Below are positions 35,204 through 43,523 of a stretch of DNA of 64,000 bases, in pieces. Location: positions 1 through 64,000 of the forward strand of contig CAZFGW010000009.1 of the NCBI GenBank assembly GCA_964518575.1. The letters are read 5' to 3'. A program made the position numbers and the translations under genes. The notes beneath the pieces are model-generated. The model did no database searches, had not been told where the DNA came from, and saw nothing but the letters and a program-made list of their open reading frames with translations. This DNA comes from MGBC163016 sp964518575. GTDB lineage: Bacteria > Actinomycetota > Coriobacteriia > Coriobacteriales > Eggerthellaceae. The first letter of the stretch is position 1; the number at the start of each line of letters is the position of its first letter.

Positions 35204-36070
35204 TTATGAAGACAGGTCGTGGTATCTCAGGTAGTAGCCCAAGATCTCCTGGGCTGTTTCCTCGACCGCCTTTTTGTCTGTACGTATGATAAAGCAACCG
35301 AGCTTGCGCATGAGTTCGCGCGAACGCTCTAGATCCTCGTAGATGTATTCGGGATCAGCATAGCTGCCAGCAACCGTCGACGCCGACCCCAGCCTGCGCG
35401 TCCTGATATCAATAAGCGTATCCGGGGTTGACATCAATCCGAACAGCCTCGTTTTCTCGACATCATAGATCTCATGCGGCGGCGTGGTATTCGGATCGAG
35501 CGGGATGTTGGCAACATAGTACCCCTGCTGCGCCAGATAGATAGAAACGGGCGTTTTCGACGTCCGCGAGACCCCGAGGATTACGATATCCGCCTTCGTG
35601 AGATCCTGAGGATTGCGTCCGTCATCATGCTCGATCGTGAACTCGAGCGCACCGACCCGATGGAAGTAGTTGATATCCGTCACACGCAGCGCACCGGGCG
35701 CAGAAGCCGGGATCATGCCACTGATCTCAGAGATCGCATCGATCGCGCGGGTGAGCAGATCGACGCCGTAGATATGCTCATTCGCTTCGATATAGGCCGT
35801 GACCTCGTCGCGCAGCTGACCGTGCACGAGCGTGTAGAACACGAGCAAACGTTCATCCCCGAGCTGTTCGCAATGATAGCGCGAATGATCTTCGAGATAT
35901 TCCTTCACCTGCTCAAACGAGGTTGCTTTACTGAAAACCTCGATCTTGGGATTGGTCACGCCGAACTGGGTGGCAGCAGCCTGCGCAACGACCTTCGCCG
36001 TGATTCCGATCGAGTCGGAAATGACATGGATCGTGGGAAAAGGGCGCGATGCGCCAGCAGCGTTTTCCAT
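35204..36070 (-). CDS. PPDK regulatory protein (bifunctional kinase/pyrophosphorylase, DUF299)
   Basis: 288 residues. Members phosphorylate and inactivate phosphorylated PPDK (or PEP synthase) using ADP and reactivate it by phosphorolysis to pyrophosphate. N-terminal motif IHVISDSIGITAKVVAQAA, central P-loop-like ILGVSRTSKTPVSIYLA, and the motif NIPLDPNTTPP are diagnostic. The ATG at 36070 follows AGGAG. Its target PPDK is encoded 1.8 kb downstream, so the assignment to PPDK rather than PEP synthase is well supported by context. It starts 6 nt after the glyS stop, so it belongs to the lepB-glyQ-glyS transcription unit. Confidence 0.92.
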   Translation of the reverse strand: MENAAGASRPFPTIHVISDSIGITAKVVAQAAATQFGVTNPKIEVFSKATSFEQVKEYLEDHSRYHCEQLGDERLLVFYTLVHGQLRDEVTAYIEANEHIYGVDLLTRAIDAISEISGMIPASAPGALRVTDINYFHRVGALEFTIEHDDGRNPQDLTKADIVILGVSRTSKTPVSIYLAQQGYYVANIPLDPNTTPPHEIYDVEKTRLFGLMSTPDTLIDIRTRRLGSASTVAGSYADPEYIYEDLERSRELMRKLGCFIIRTDKKAVEETAQEILGYYLRYHDLSS

Positions 36071-36076
36071 GCGCTC

Positions 36077-38164
36077 CTATTTGCCTCCCGCCAGTTTCGA
36101 GAAGTCAGCGATGTTCGTGAACAGTGCAACGAACCTGTTAAGCAAGCGCAGGTGGTTTGCCCGCAGAGCGGGATCCTCGTCCATGACCATAGTCGCGTCA
36201 AAGAAGTTGTCGATAGGCTCGCGCAACGTGCTCAGCTTCTCAAACGCACATGCGTAGTCATCCCCCTCAAGCGCCATAGACACCTCTGTACTCACGCGCT
36301 CGATGGCATCGGAGAGCACCTGCTCGGACGCATTGAAGAGCGCACGGTCAACATCAGTGCCAACGGATTCATCACGGAGATTGTACGCGCGCGCATAAGC
36401 AGTTGCCAGATCCTCGAACGATTCGGGCTGTTCTTTGCGCACCGCAACGAGCGCTCTTGTCCGCTTGATGATTTGGATGGGTTCTTCAATGCCGCTTGCG
36501 AGAATGGCTTCGATCGCGTCAGCAGGATTGCCCTCATCGCGCAGCATCACCTTGGTGCGCCCGATGAAGAATTCACTCACATTCGCCTGGACTGCATCTC
36601 GATCAAACGAAACGCCGGCTTGTTCATAGATATCGAGCGTGTCAGCCACCGCTTTACACAGTGAGATATCAAGACCCGATTGCAGGATAGCGATGATGCC
36701 CAGAGCAGCACGCCTGAGACCAAAGGGATCAGACGAGCCGGTCGGGGCTTGATCAATGGCGAAAAGACCGCAGATCGTATCAAGCTTGTCGCAAAACGCC
36801 ACGATCTTGCCCACGATATTTTGAGGCACCGTATCGCCTGCGAAGCGCGGCTTGTAGTGGTCCGCAATCGCGCAGGCAACAGGCTCTCTCTCCCCTGCGG
36901 CATGCGCATAATAGGAGCCCATGACACCCTGAACGCTCGTGAATTCGATGACGGCATTGGTGACCAGATCAGCCTTGCAAAGCAGCGCTGCGCGGGAAAT
37001 ATCCGCGCTCTCCTCCTCGGTGATCTCGGCATCAAGGCAGACCTTTTCCGCAAGTGAGACAATGCGCGCGGTTTTCATGCGCATGGTGCCGAGTTTTTCC
37101 TGGAACACAACATCGTCAAGGTGCGGAATATATGCTTCCAGCGGCAGCTTCAAATCTTCATCGTAGAAGAATTTCGCATCGTAGAGCCGTGCTGCCACGA
37201 CGCGCTCGTTGCCATCAACGATCAGATCTGTATGTGCGGGATCTCCGTTGGAGACGATCACGAACTTGTTCGTCAAGACACCGTCTTTATAAATCGGGAA
37301 ATACCGCTGATGCATGAGCATCGCGTCAACGATGATCTCCTCGGGAACCTGCAAGAATTCCTCATCGAACGTTCCGAGCATCGGCGTAGGATACTCGGAG
37401 AGATTCGTGACTTCAAGAAGTGTTTTTTCAGGGAGTTTCGCCTCAAATCCCTCACCGAGCGCCTTGACGATTTCGTCAACCCCGTCACAGATAACCTGCC
37501 GGCGCTCCTCTTCCGTGGGAACGACGAAGGCACGCCTGATCGTAGGGATCAAGTCTTCGGCAGCAGAGAGCGTGAACGGTCCTGGAGCCAGATACCTATG
37601 CCCGCACGTTTGCGCACCGGATGAGATACCCGCGTAGTCAAAAGGAATGACTTCGGAGCCGAACAGCGCCACAATCCAGCGCACCGGGCGGGAGAACACC
37701 TCTCGATACGTTGACCAACGCATCGACTTCGGCCACGAAAGCGCATCAATCGCATTTCTGAGCATCTCGGGCAGCAGCTCAGCTGTTTGCTTGGAAGGAA
37801 TATCGATCAGAGCATACACGTATTCGACGCCGCCATCCTCTTTGATAACGAGCGTATCGACATCAACGCCTTTGCCGCGCGCGAAACCGATTGCCGCCTT
37901 GGTCGGATTGCCGTCGGCATCAAATGCGATCTTCTTCGAAGGACCCTTCAATTCGAGGTTGATCGCCTCGGTGCTTTCCTGCACCCCTTCCACGTATGCA
38001 ATAAGACGGCGCGGAGATGAGTAGGTACTCACGGTGCCGAAAACGATACCCGCATCTTCAAGGGAGGTGGTGATGATCCGACCGAGCTCAACGGTTGCTT
38101 TACTCAAATCAAAAGCAGGAATCTCCTCGGTGCCGATCTCAAAGGCGAGGGTTCTTGTTTCCAT
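36077..38164 (-). CDS. glyS: Glycyl-tRNA synthetase beta subunit
   Basis: 695 residues, normal for GlyS of the alpha2-beta2 bacterial glycyl-tRNA synthetase. N-terminus TRTLAFEIGTEEIPAFDL is diagnostic; internal motifs include LKGPSKKIAFD, GHRYLAPGPF, DAMLMHQRYFPIY and the HD-like and anticodon-binding segments toward the C-terminus. The ATG at 38164 lies 1 nt after the glyQ stop and is preceded by AAGGAGG inside glyQ. The frame extends upstream to 38218 within glyQ but without family similarity. The beta subunit mainly handles tRNA recognition. Confidence 0.96.
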   Translation of the reverse strand: METRTLAFEIGTEEIPAFDLSKATVELGRIITTSLEDAGIVFGTVSTYSSPRRLIAYVEGVQESTEAINLELKGPSKKIAFDADGNPTKAAIGFARGKGVDVDTLVIKEDGGVEYVYALIDIPSKQTAELLPEMLRNAIDALSWPKSMRWSTYREVFSRPVRWIVALFGSEVIPFDYAGISSGAQTCGHRYLAPGPFTLSAAEDLIPTIRRAFVVPTEEERRQVICDGVDEIVKALGEGFEAKLPEKTLLEVTNLSEYPTPMLGTFDEEFLQVPEEIIVDAMLMHQRYFPIYKDGVLTNKFVIVSNGDPAHTDLIVDGNERVVAARLYDAKFFYDEDLKLPLEAYIPHLDDVVFQEKLGTMRMKTARIVSLAEKVCLDAEITEEESADISRAALLCKADLVTNAVIEFTSVQGVMGSYYAHAAGEREPVACAIADHYKPRFAGDTVPQNIVGKIVAFCDKLDTICGLFAIDQAPTGSSDPFGLRRAALGIIAILQSGLDISLCKAVADTLDIYEQAGVSFDRDAVQANVSEFFIGRTKVMLRDEGNPADAIEAILASGIEEPIQIIKRTRALVAVRKEQPESFEDLATAYARAYNLRDESVGTDVDRALFNASEQVLSDAIERVSTEVSMALEGDDYACAFEKLSTLREPIDNFFDATMVMDEDPALRANHLRLLNRFVALFTNIADFSKLAGGK

Positions 38165-38165
38165 G

Positions 38166-39119
38166 CTACTTCGCCTCCTTGTCAGCACACGCAGATCCAT
38201 CCGTATCACCTGCGACATCGATTCCGACGACGTGCTCCATATATGACGCGCAGCACGCCTTCGCGAGCGTGCGCACTCTCAAGATATACCCCATACGCTC
38301 CGTTGCCGAGATGACTCCACGCGCATCAAGCAGGTTGAACGTGTGGCAGCATTTCAGCACCGAATCATATGCCGGAAGCGGCAAACCCGCCGCCAAGGTT
38401 TTCTTGCACTCCTCTTCGCGATCATTGAATTCCTGGAAGAGGAAATCGGTGTCGGCGACCTCGAAGTTGTACCGCGAGTATTCGCGCTCGTTTTCGAGAT
38501 ACACATCCCCATAGGTGAAGATTTTCCCATCAGGTCCTTTCGACCAGATGATGTCATAGACCGAGTCAACACCCTGTACGAACATAGTCAGACGCTCGAG
38601 TCCATAGGCGATCTCAACGGGAACGGGTGCGCACTCAAACCCTCCAACCTGCTGGAAGTAGGTGAACTGGGTAACTTCCATGCCATCAATCCAGACTTCC
38701 CAACCGAGCCCCCACGCACCAAGAGTGGGCGACTCCCAGTCATCTTCGACGAAACGGACATCATGTTTGTGGGTATCGATCCCGATCGCTTCGAGAGAGC
38801 CCAGATAGAGGTCTTGGATATTGTCCGGAGAGGGCTTGATTAAGACCTGGAATTGGTAGTAGAACTGCAACCGATTGGGGTTTTCGCCATACCGGCCATC
38901 AGTTGGACGACGGCATCCCTGCACATAGGCACAGCGCCATGTTTCCGGACCGAGCGAGCGCAGCGTAGTTGCCGGCGCATTCGTGCCTGCACCCACCTCG
39001 TTGTCATAGGGCTGTAACACCACACATCCCTGGTCTGCCCAATAGTGTTGCAGACGCATGATCACATCTTGGAAACTCGGCGCAGACTCCGTTATGCGCG
39101 ATGAAGATTCGCTGACCAT
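38166..39119 (-). CDS. glyQ: Glycyl-tRNA synthetase alpha subunit
   Basis: 317 residues, class II catalytic subunit. Signatures: SFQDVIMRLQHYWADQGCV, LQPYDNEVGAGT, ETWRCAYVQGCRRPTDGRYG, NRLQFYYQFQVLIKPSPD and WEVWIDGMEVTQFTYFQQVG. The ATG at 39119 follows AAGGAG by 6 nt. Only 27 bases separate it from lepB, so there is no room for a T-box leader; transcription must come from lepB or further upstream. The two-subunit glycyl-tRNA synthetase argues against mycobacteria and most high-GC Actinobacteria, which use the single-chain type. Confidence 0.97.
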   Translation of the reverse strand: MVSESSSRITESAPSFQDVIMRLQHYWADQGCVVLQPYDNEVGAGTNAPATTLRSLGPETWRCAYVQGCRRPTDGRYGENPNRLQFYYQFQVLIKPSPDNIQDLYLGSLEAIGIDTHKHDVRFVEDDWESPTLGAWGLGWEVWIDGMEVTQFTYFQQVGGFECAPVPVEIAYGLERLTMFVQGVDSVYDIIWSKGPDGKIFTYGDVYLENEREYSRYNFEVADTDFLFQEFNDREEECKKTLAAGLPLPAYDSVLKCCHTFNLLDARGVISATERMGYILRVRTLAKACCASYMEHVVGIDVAGDTDGSACADKEAK

Positions 39120-39146
39120 CTCTCTCCTTAGATCACAGACTTGAAG

Positions 39147-39719
39147 CTATTCAAGCAGGCCGATATCACTCAGCGGCCAATAGACGAACACGGCGCGTCC
39201 TGTCACCGATGAGAGCGGAATGGCGCCGAAATAGCGGGAATCCTGGGAATTGTTCCGATTGTCCCCCATAACCCATATCTCATCTTCAGGAACGGTGTAG
39301 GGATACATGATAGAAGTGCCGTAGGCTGACATCAACGGCATCGACATCTTGCCGTCGGTATAAGGCTCGTCAAGCTCGACGCCGTCAACAAAGACCTTGC
39401 CACCTTTGAGATCAACCGTTTGTCCCCCGGTGGCGATCACGCGCTTGATGAGCGTCCGCGAGGGAATCTCGGGGTCGGCGAAGGTGACGATGTCGCCTTG
39501 CTGCGGTTCGTTGAAATAGTAGGTGACTTTCTCGGCGAACACCATGTCGCCGGTGTTGATCGTATCCTCCATAGAACCTGACGGTATCTCATAGGCTTGG
39601 AACACGAAGGTTCTCAGTCCCAGCGAAAGCAGGAAGATGATCGCGATCATGATCACGACGGAAAGGATTGTTCTCACGAAACGGGGCATGCCTTTCGTTG
39701 CATGTTCACCTGAGTACAT
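39147..39719 (-). CDS. lepB: Signal peptidase I
   Basis: 190 residues. One N-terminal membrane helix (about 15-35) then an extracytoplasmic catalytic domain that removes signal peptides from Sec and Tat substrates. Catalytic Ser49 lies in IPSGSMEDT and Lys92 in LIKRVIATGG; the box E motif GDNRNNSQDSRYFG is intact. I start at the ATG 39719, about 11 nt after AAAGGA; an in-frame TTG at 39725 is a close alternative. It lies 86 bases after trmD and begins the glyQ-glyS unit. It would process HyaA and other exported proteins of this organism. Confidence 0.93.
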   Translation of the reverse strand: MYSGEHATKGMPRFVRTILSVVIMIAIIFLLSLGLRTFVFQAYEIPSGSMEDTINTGDMVFAEKVTYYFNEPQQGDIVTFADPEIPSRTLIKRVIATGGQTVDLKGGKVFVDGVELDEPYTDGKMSMPLMSAYGTSIMYPYTVPEDEIWVMGDNRNNSQDSRYFGAIPLSSVTGRAVFVYWPLSDIGLLE

Positions 39720-39805
39720 TGCCAATGAGATCCTTTCATAAACACACATATGCGCACGTAAAAGAGGTACAAGTCATGATAACCCTTATACGGTCTTGTT
39801 CGCAT

Positions 39806-40579
39806 TCAGGTACGTAAAGATTCCAAAAACGATGCATCTTCTTCGGAAAGCAGCCCGCGATCAAATGCCGCCTTGATGAGATCGGGACGCAAGCGATACG
39901 TGCGCTCAAGTGAGGAGCGACGTCTCCACTGCGCGATTCGCGCATGATGCCCCGAGAGCAAAACCTCGGGAACCTCCATTTCGCGAAACTCAGAGGGGCG
40001 TGTATACTGCGGAAACTCGAGCAAGCCGTCAGAAAACGACTCTTCAGCCGCACCGTTTTCGGCACCGAGCACATCGGGAATCTTGCGTACGACCGCATCG
40101 ATGACCACCATTGAGGCGAGCTCGCCACTGGTCAAAACGTAATCGCCGATAGAGATGACCTCGTCAGCCAGGGCATAGGCGCGCTCATCAATACCCTCGT
40201 AGTGACCGCAGACGAAAACAAGCCGATCCTTCTTCGAGAGGCGCAAAGCATCCTCATCATCGAAAGGCTTTCCGTGGGGCGCCATGAAAATGACGGACGT
40301 ATCCTCGGTGTTCTCATGGGCTGCACGCCCGGGCAATGTTCCTTCGGGCAGTCCCAGCACGGATTCAAGCGCCAAAAAGATAGGGGCGCACATCATCACG
40401 AGCCCACTTCCGCCACCATAGGGATAGTCGTCGGTGGTATGGTGCGCGTCGAAGGTCCATTCACGCAGGTCATGGGCGAAAAACTCGATGATGCCCTTAT
40501 CCTGCGCCCGCTTCATGATGGAGGCATTCATCACCGAATCATACATGTGCGGAAATGTTGAAATGGTATCTATCCGCAT
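39806..40579 (-). CDS. trmD: tRNA (guanine-37-N1)-methyltransferase
   Basis: 257 residues, SPOUT-class methyltransferase with a trefoil knot that prevents +1 frameshifting by methylating G37. N-terminus MRIDTISTFPHMYD; knot segments FVCGHYEGIDERA and SIGDYVLTSGELAS with the catalytic Asp; DDYPYGGGSGLVM is a family loop. ATG at 40579 has GGAG 9 nt upstream, overlapping the end of rimM. It is the last gene of the rpsP-khpA-rimM-trmD unit; rplS, which often follows, is 11.6 kb away. Confidence 0.96.
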   Translation of the reverse strand: MRIDTISTFPHMYDSVMNASIMKRAQDKGIIEFFAHDLREWTFDAHHTTDDYPYGGGSGLVMMCAPIFLALESVLGLPEGTLPGRAAHENTEDTSVIFMAPHGKPFDDEDALRLSKKDRLVFVCGHYEGIDERAYALADEVISIGDYVLTSGELASMVVIDAVVRKIPDVLGAENGAAEESFSDGLLEFPQYTRPSEFREMEVPEVLLSGHHARIAQWRRRSSLERTYRLRPDLIKAAFDRGLLSEEDASFLESLRT

Positions 40580-40582
40580 GGT

Positions 40583-41125
40583 CTATAACTCCAAAAGTCC
40601 TTTCGGAAGATCGAGGGTCATGGTTTTATGCTCGTTGTCGGTTGCAACCACATACTCATCAACGAAGGGTATGAGGTGCTCTTTGTCAAAGTCAGCTTCA
40701 TCAGCAAGAACGAGAAGCGGCTGTACTGGGCGCGCTTGTATTGCCTTGACTCTTCCCAAGCGCACCCCTTCCGTGTCGAAAAGCACATAGCCAACATAAT
40801 CCTCAACCGGATTCGCCGCCGTGGCTTCATTGAGTACGCCTCGGTCGCAGATATCTGCGCGATCGATCAAGCAATGCTTGCCGACATACGCATCGGCTGC
40901 GGCAGCATCATCGAGACCCTCGAACGCAACAATGAGCTTGCCCGTACCCTCTTCATGCATTGACGCAATGGCAAGATTTCTTGGCAGATCGATCTCGGGT
41001 GGCACGAACCACAGGGATGTTCCTAGAGGCATATATGCATAAAAGGCTGGATCTCCTTCGAGAACCAGCCTTCCATCAAGACCCTTTTTACCAGTGACCA
41101 GGGCTATATCATGCCAACGCGTCAC
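40583..41125 (-). CDS. rimM: Ribosome maturation factor RimM
   Basis: 180 residues. RimM helps assemble the 30S head around S19. The N-terminal barrel shows TGKKGLDGRLVLEGD in place of the usual GxHGxxGEv motif; the C-terminal PRC-barrel shows YVGYVLFDTEGVRLGRVKAI, LVLADEADFDKEHLIPFVDEYV. The start is GTG at 41125, overlapping the khpA stop as GTGA, with no strong ribosome site, so it is translationally coupled. The order rpsP-khpA-rimM-trmD is conserved and supports the call, although the N-terminal motif is divergent. Confidence 0.88.
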   Translation of the reverse strand: MTRWHDIALVTGKKGLDGRLVLEGDPAFYAYMPLGTSLWFVPPEIDLPRNLAIASMHEEGTGKLIVAFEGLDDAAAADAYVGKHCLIDRADICDRGVLNEATAANPVEDYVGYVLFDTEGVRLGRVKAIQARPVQPLLVLADEADFDKEHLIPFVDEYVVATDNEHKTMTLDLPKGLLEL

Positions 41126-41382
41126 TCGTCGATCAGTTCAACATCCACATGCGAGCTGCCCTTACGGGTAGCAGCAGCGCGTGCGAGCGTTCGTATGGAT
41201 TTGATGACCCTGCCCTGTCTGCCGATGACCTTCCCGCAATCATCAGGGTTGACCCGTATTTCGATGAGGATCGAATCGTCCTCTTCGATATAGGAGGCAA
41301 CCTCGAGTTCGTCGGGGTATTCGATCAAAGGCTCGACAACGCTTTCAACAAGCTCAGCTAGGCCTTCCGCAACCTCAGGCAT
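41122..41382 (-). CDS. khpA: KhpA, KH-domain RNA-binding protein
   Basis: 86 residues. A single KH domain with the GxxG loop in GKVIGRQGRVIKSIR near the middle; KhpA pairs with KhpB (Jag/EloR) and affects cell elongation and small-RNA function in Gram-positives. The N-terminal third is acidic (EGLAELVESVVEPLIEYPDE). The ATG at 41382 lies 5 nt after the rpsP stop, and the stop overlaps the GTG of rimM. KhpB is not in this window. Confidence 0.92.
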   Translation of the reverse strand: MPEVAEGLAELVESVVEPLIEYPDELEVASYIEEDDSILIEIRVNPDDCGKVIGRQGRVIKSIRTLARAAATRKGSSHVDVELIDE

Positions 41383-41387
41383 GGGAC

Positions 41388-41630
41388 TTACGCGCCTTCA
41401 CGAACTTCTTTAATAAGACGGGAAACGGTGTCGCTCACCTGCGCACCCTTCTCCACCCACTGATCGATCTTCTCGAAATCGAACTCGATGACCTTCGGGT
41501 TCGAGCACGGATCGTAGCGACCAACCTGATCTATGAACTTTCCGTCGCGCGGGCAACGGGAATCAGATACCACAACGCGGTAATACGGGCGCTTCTTTGC
41601 GCCATGGCGGGCAAGGCGAATCTTGACCAT
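41388..41630 (-). CDS. rpsP: 30S ribosomal protein S16
   Basis: 80 residues, standard length: VKIRLARHGAKKRPYYRVVV, then PRDGKFIDQVGRYDP. The ATG at 41630 follows AAGGAG by 9 nt; a frame running to 41702 crosses the promoter and is not used. First gene of the rpsP-khpA-rimM-trmD operon, with a near-consensus promoter at 41674-41702. The signal-recognition gene ffh that often precedes it is replaced here by a radical SAM gene. Confidence 0.97.
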   Translation of the reverse strand: MVKIRLARHGAKKRPYYRVVVSDSRCPRDGKFIDQVGRYDPCSNPKVIEFDFEKIDQWVEKGAQVSDTVSRLIKEVREGA

Positions 41631-41673
41631 AGGGTTGAACTCCTTCTTCGTTTTCGTCAAACAGCAATAGGAT

Positions 41674-41702
41674 ATCATACGTATAAACCGGCTCCTTGGC
41701 AA
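41674..41702 (-). promoter_or_regulatory. Promoter of the rpsP-khpA-rimM-trmD operon
   Basis: Minus strand: -35 TTGCCA (41702-41697), exactly 17 nt, -10 TATGAT (41679-41674); each hexamer differs from consensus at one base. Initiation near 41667 gives a leader of about 37 nt ending in the rpsP ribosome site. Confidence 0.8.
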
Positions 41703-41731
41703 GAAAAAGGTTTGCGAACAAGAAGCCGGTT
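41686..41731. repeat. Long-loop inverted repeat overlapping the rpsP promoter
   Basis: Arms AACCGGCT (41686-41693) and AGCCGGTT (41724-41731), each extended inward by CTT/AAG after one mismatch. One arm lies in the spacer of the rpsP promoter and the other 20 bases upstream of the -35. It could be the terminator hairpin of the radical SAM gene or a regulatory element. Confidence 0.4.
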
Positions 41732-41770
41732 CAATCGTTCAGAATATGTACCGCATCGTTTGCGGAAATG

Positions 41771-43306
41771 TTATGCGGTTTGCTTTTCCGATCTCTGCTC
41801 CGTCTCGAAGATGATCTGCTCAGCGCGCTCAAGATCGGCTTTACGCTGGATAGAGCTGCGGGGATCACGATCGGCGTCGAACGCGCTTTTGAGCGTACGC
41901 CCCTCGCGCTTCAGTTTGTTCAAGTCCGTCTGCGCCTGACCGAGGTCGCTGCGATGGCGCTCTTCAGCCCGCTCATCCGTAGCATCAGTCCAAATGCGCT
42001 CAGCAACCGGCGCCCACTTCTCTGCGGTCGGGAGTGTTTTTGCCGTGAGCTCATACACGGATTCCTCTTGAACAAGATCAGTGGAATGAGCCCCGGATTG
42101 CTCGACCATCTCTTCGATGCACTCAGGATTTTCCAGCATCGGGCAAGGTCGGAGATGATTGTCATTGAACGGCTGGTTCTCGTAGTAGCTCATGAAGATC
42201 GGTGAGCGCAGTGCATCGAGCAGGGAGACATCGTGGATATTCGCGTTCGAATAATGGATGAACACGCACGGCTCGACGTCGCCCGCCGCGTTGATATGGA
42301 GATAGCGCCTACCACCCGCGATGCAGCCACCGACAAATTCGCCATCGTTTTGGAAGTCAAGCGTGAACAGCGGCTTTTCGCTGCGCATACGATGATTGAA
42401 ATGGTAGAGCTTTTCGCGCTGTTCAGGTGTCGGGATGAGCTCAGCCGGAGAGTTCTTACCCACCGGCATGTAGGTGAAGATCCAAGCGAAAAGCACGCCT
42501 TTCGAGATCAGCCAATCGTAGTATTCCTCGGTGCACACCGAATCACAGTTCGCACTCGTAAAGCAGATGGATACGCCGAAGGGCAAGCCGCGGTCTTTGA
42601 GAATGCCCATCGCAGTATCAACTTTCTTGTAGGTGCCTTCACCGCGACGCCCATCCGTTGCCGCCTCGTCGCCCTCAGCAGAGATGATGGGGATGAAGTT
42701 CTTCACCCGCGCGATCTCTTCGGCGAAATCGGCGTCGATGAGCGTTGAATTCGTGAAACAGAGAAATGCGCAATCAGGGTGCGCTTCGCAAATTTTGATC
42801 AGATCCTTCTTGCGTACGAGCGGCTCACCACCGGTATAGATGTACACATGAACACCGAGTTCGGTTCCCTGATTGATGATCGAATCGATGTCGTCATAGC
42901 TTAAGTTGAGCTGATGCCCGTAATCAGCTGCCCAGCACCCAGTGCAGTGAAGGTTGCATGCACTTGTGGGATCGAGCAGGATAGCCCAAGGAATGTTGCA
43001 CTTATACTTCTCGCGTGCACGCTCCTGCTTATCCCACGCGATAAGATTTGCCTCTGTCAAGAACGTCTTGAACAAGGGACCTGCAACTTCTTTATCAAGT
43101 TCCTGAATGCGGAGCAAAAGCTGGTACCAGTTGTTTTTGTCTTCGATTGCCTTCGTGAATGCTTTTCGCTGCGAGGGAAAGAGTGCGTCGGGCACGATCT
43201 TATTGATGGTGTCCATCATGGTTTCGATATGTGCTTGCGGATCTTCGAGCAGATAATCGATAGCTTTATTGGCAGCCGTCCTCTTAGCGAATTCCATCGG
43301 CCTCAT
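41771..43306 (-). CDS. Radical SAM enzyme of unknown substrate
   Basis: 511 residues. The 4Fe-4S/SAM motif is C117-x3-C121-x2-C124 in DPTSACNLHCTGCW, followed by YTGGEPLVRKKDL, the SAM-binding GGE. A ~100-residue helical N-terminal domain precedes the core. After it come further cysteines (GGCIAGGRRYLHINAAGDVE...C, then PCPMLENPEC) that could hold an auxiliary cluster as in SPASM-like proteins. The last ~55 residues are a charged coiled-coil-like tail. The ATG at 43306 follows AAGGAGG by 6 nt. It is transcribed divergently from an ATP-grasp-like ligase. The family is widespread in anaerobes but I cannot assign a reaction. Confidence 0.85.
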   Translation of the reverse strand: MRPMEFAKRTAANKAIDYLLEDPQAHIETMMDTINKIVPDALFPSQRKAFTKAIEDKNNWYQLLLRIQELDKEVAGPLFKTFLTEANLIAWDKQERAREKYKCNIPWAILLDPTSACNLHCTGCWAADYGHQLNLSYDDIDSIINQGTELGVHVYIYTGGEPLVRKKDLIKICEAHPDCAFLCFTNSTLIDADFAEEIARVKNFIPIISAEGDEAATDGRRGEGTYKKVDTAMGILKDRGLPFGVSICFTSANCDSVCTEEYYDWLISKGVLFAWIFTYMPVGKNSPAELIPTPEQREKLYHFNHRMRSEKPLFTLDFQNDGEFVGGCIAGGRRYLHINAAGDVEPCVFIHYSNANIHDVSLLDALRSPIFMSYYENQPFNDNHLRPCPMLENPECIEEMVEQSGAHSTDLVQEESVYELTAKTLPTAEKWAPVAERIWTDATDERAEERHRSDLGQAQTDLNKLKREGRTLKSAFDADRDPRSSIQRKADLERAEQIIFETEQRSEKQTA

Positions 43307-43370
43307 ATGCGTCCTCCTTATTAGCATGTCCGCAATGGCTCAATAGATGACTTTTTGCCTATCGTTTGCC

Positions 43371-43399
43371 ATTGTAGTCATTCACTTTATAGATGAAAA
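43371..43399 (-). promoter_or_regulatory. Candidate promoter of the radical SAM gene
   Basis: Minus strand: -35 TTTTCA (43399-43394), 17 nt, -10 TACAAT (43376-43371); initiation near 43364 leaves a leader of about 58 nt. It lies in the 217-base AT-rich divergent spacer. A plus-strand promoter for the ligase gene must also be here, but I found no clear pair. Confidence 0.5.
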
Positions 43400-43523
43400 G
43401 CAGAATATGCCCGCAAAAGATCAGGTACTGTTTAAATACTGACATGTTTTGTAATCGAAACTGTATATCTAAGAGCGGTAAGCTTAGAATACGCATCATG
43501 ACGCGAATGGAAAGAGGTATCAC

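Noticed and set aside
35474..36664. Plus-strand open frame of 396 codons opposite the PPDK regulator and glyS
   Set aside because: Antisense to two well-identified genes; no ribosome site or family.
39120..39146. T-box leader for glyQS
   Set aside because: Only 27 bases separate lepB and glyQ, too few for a T-box.
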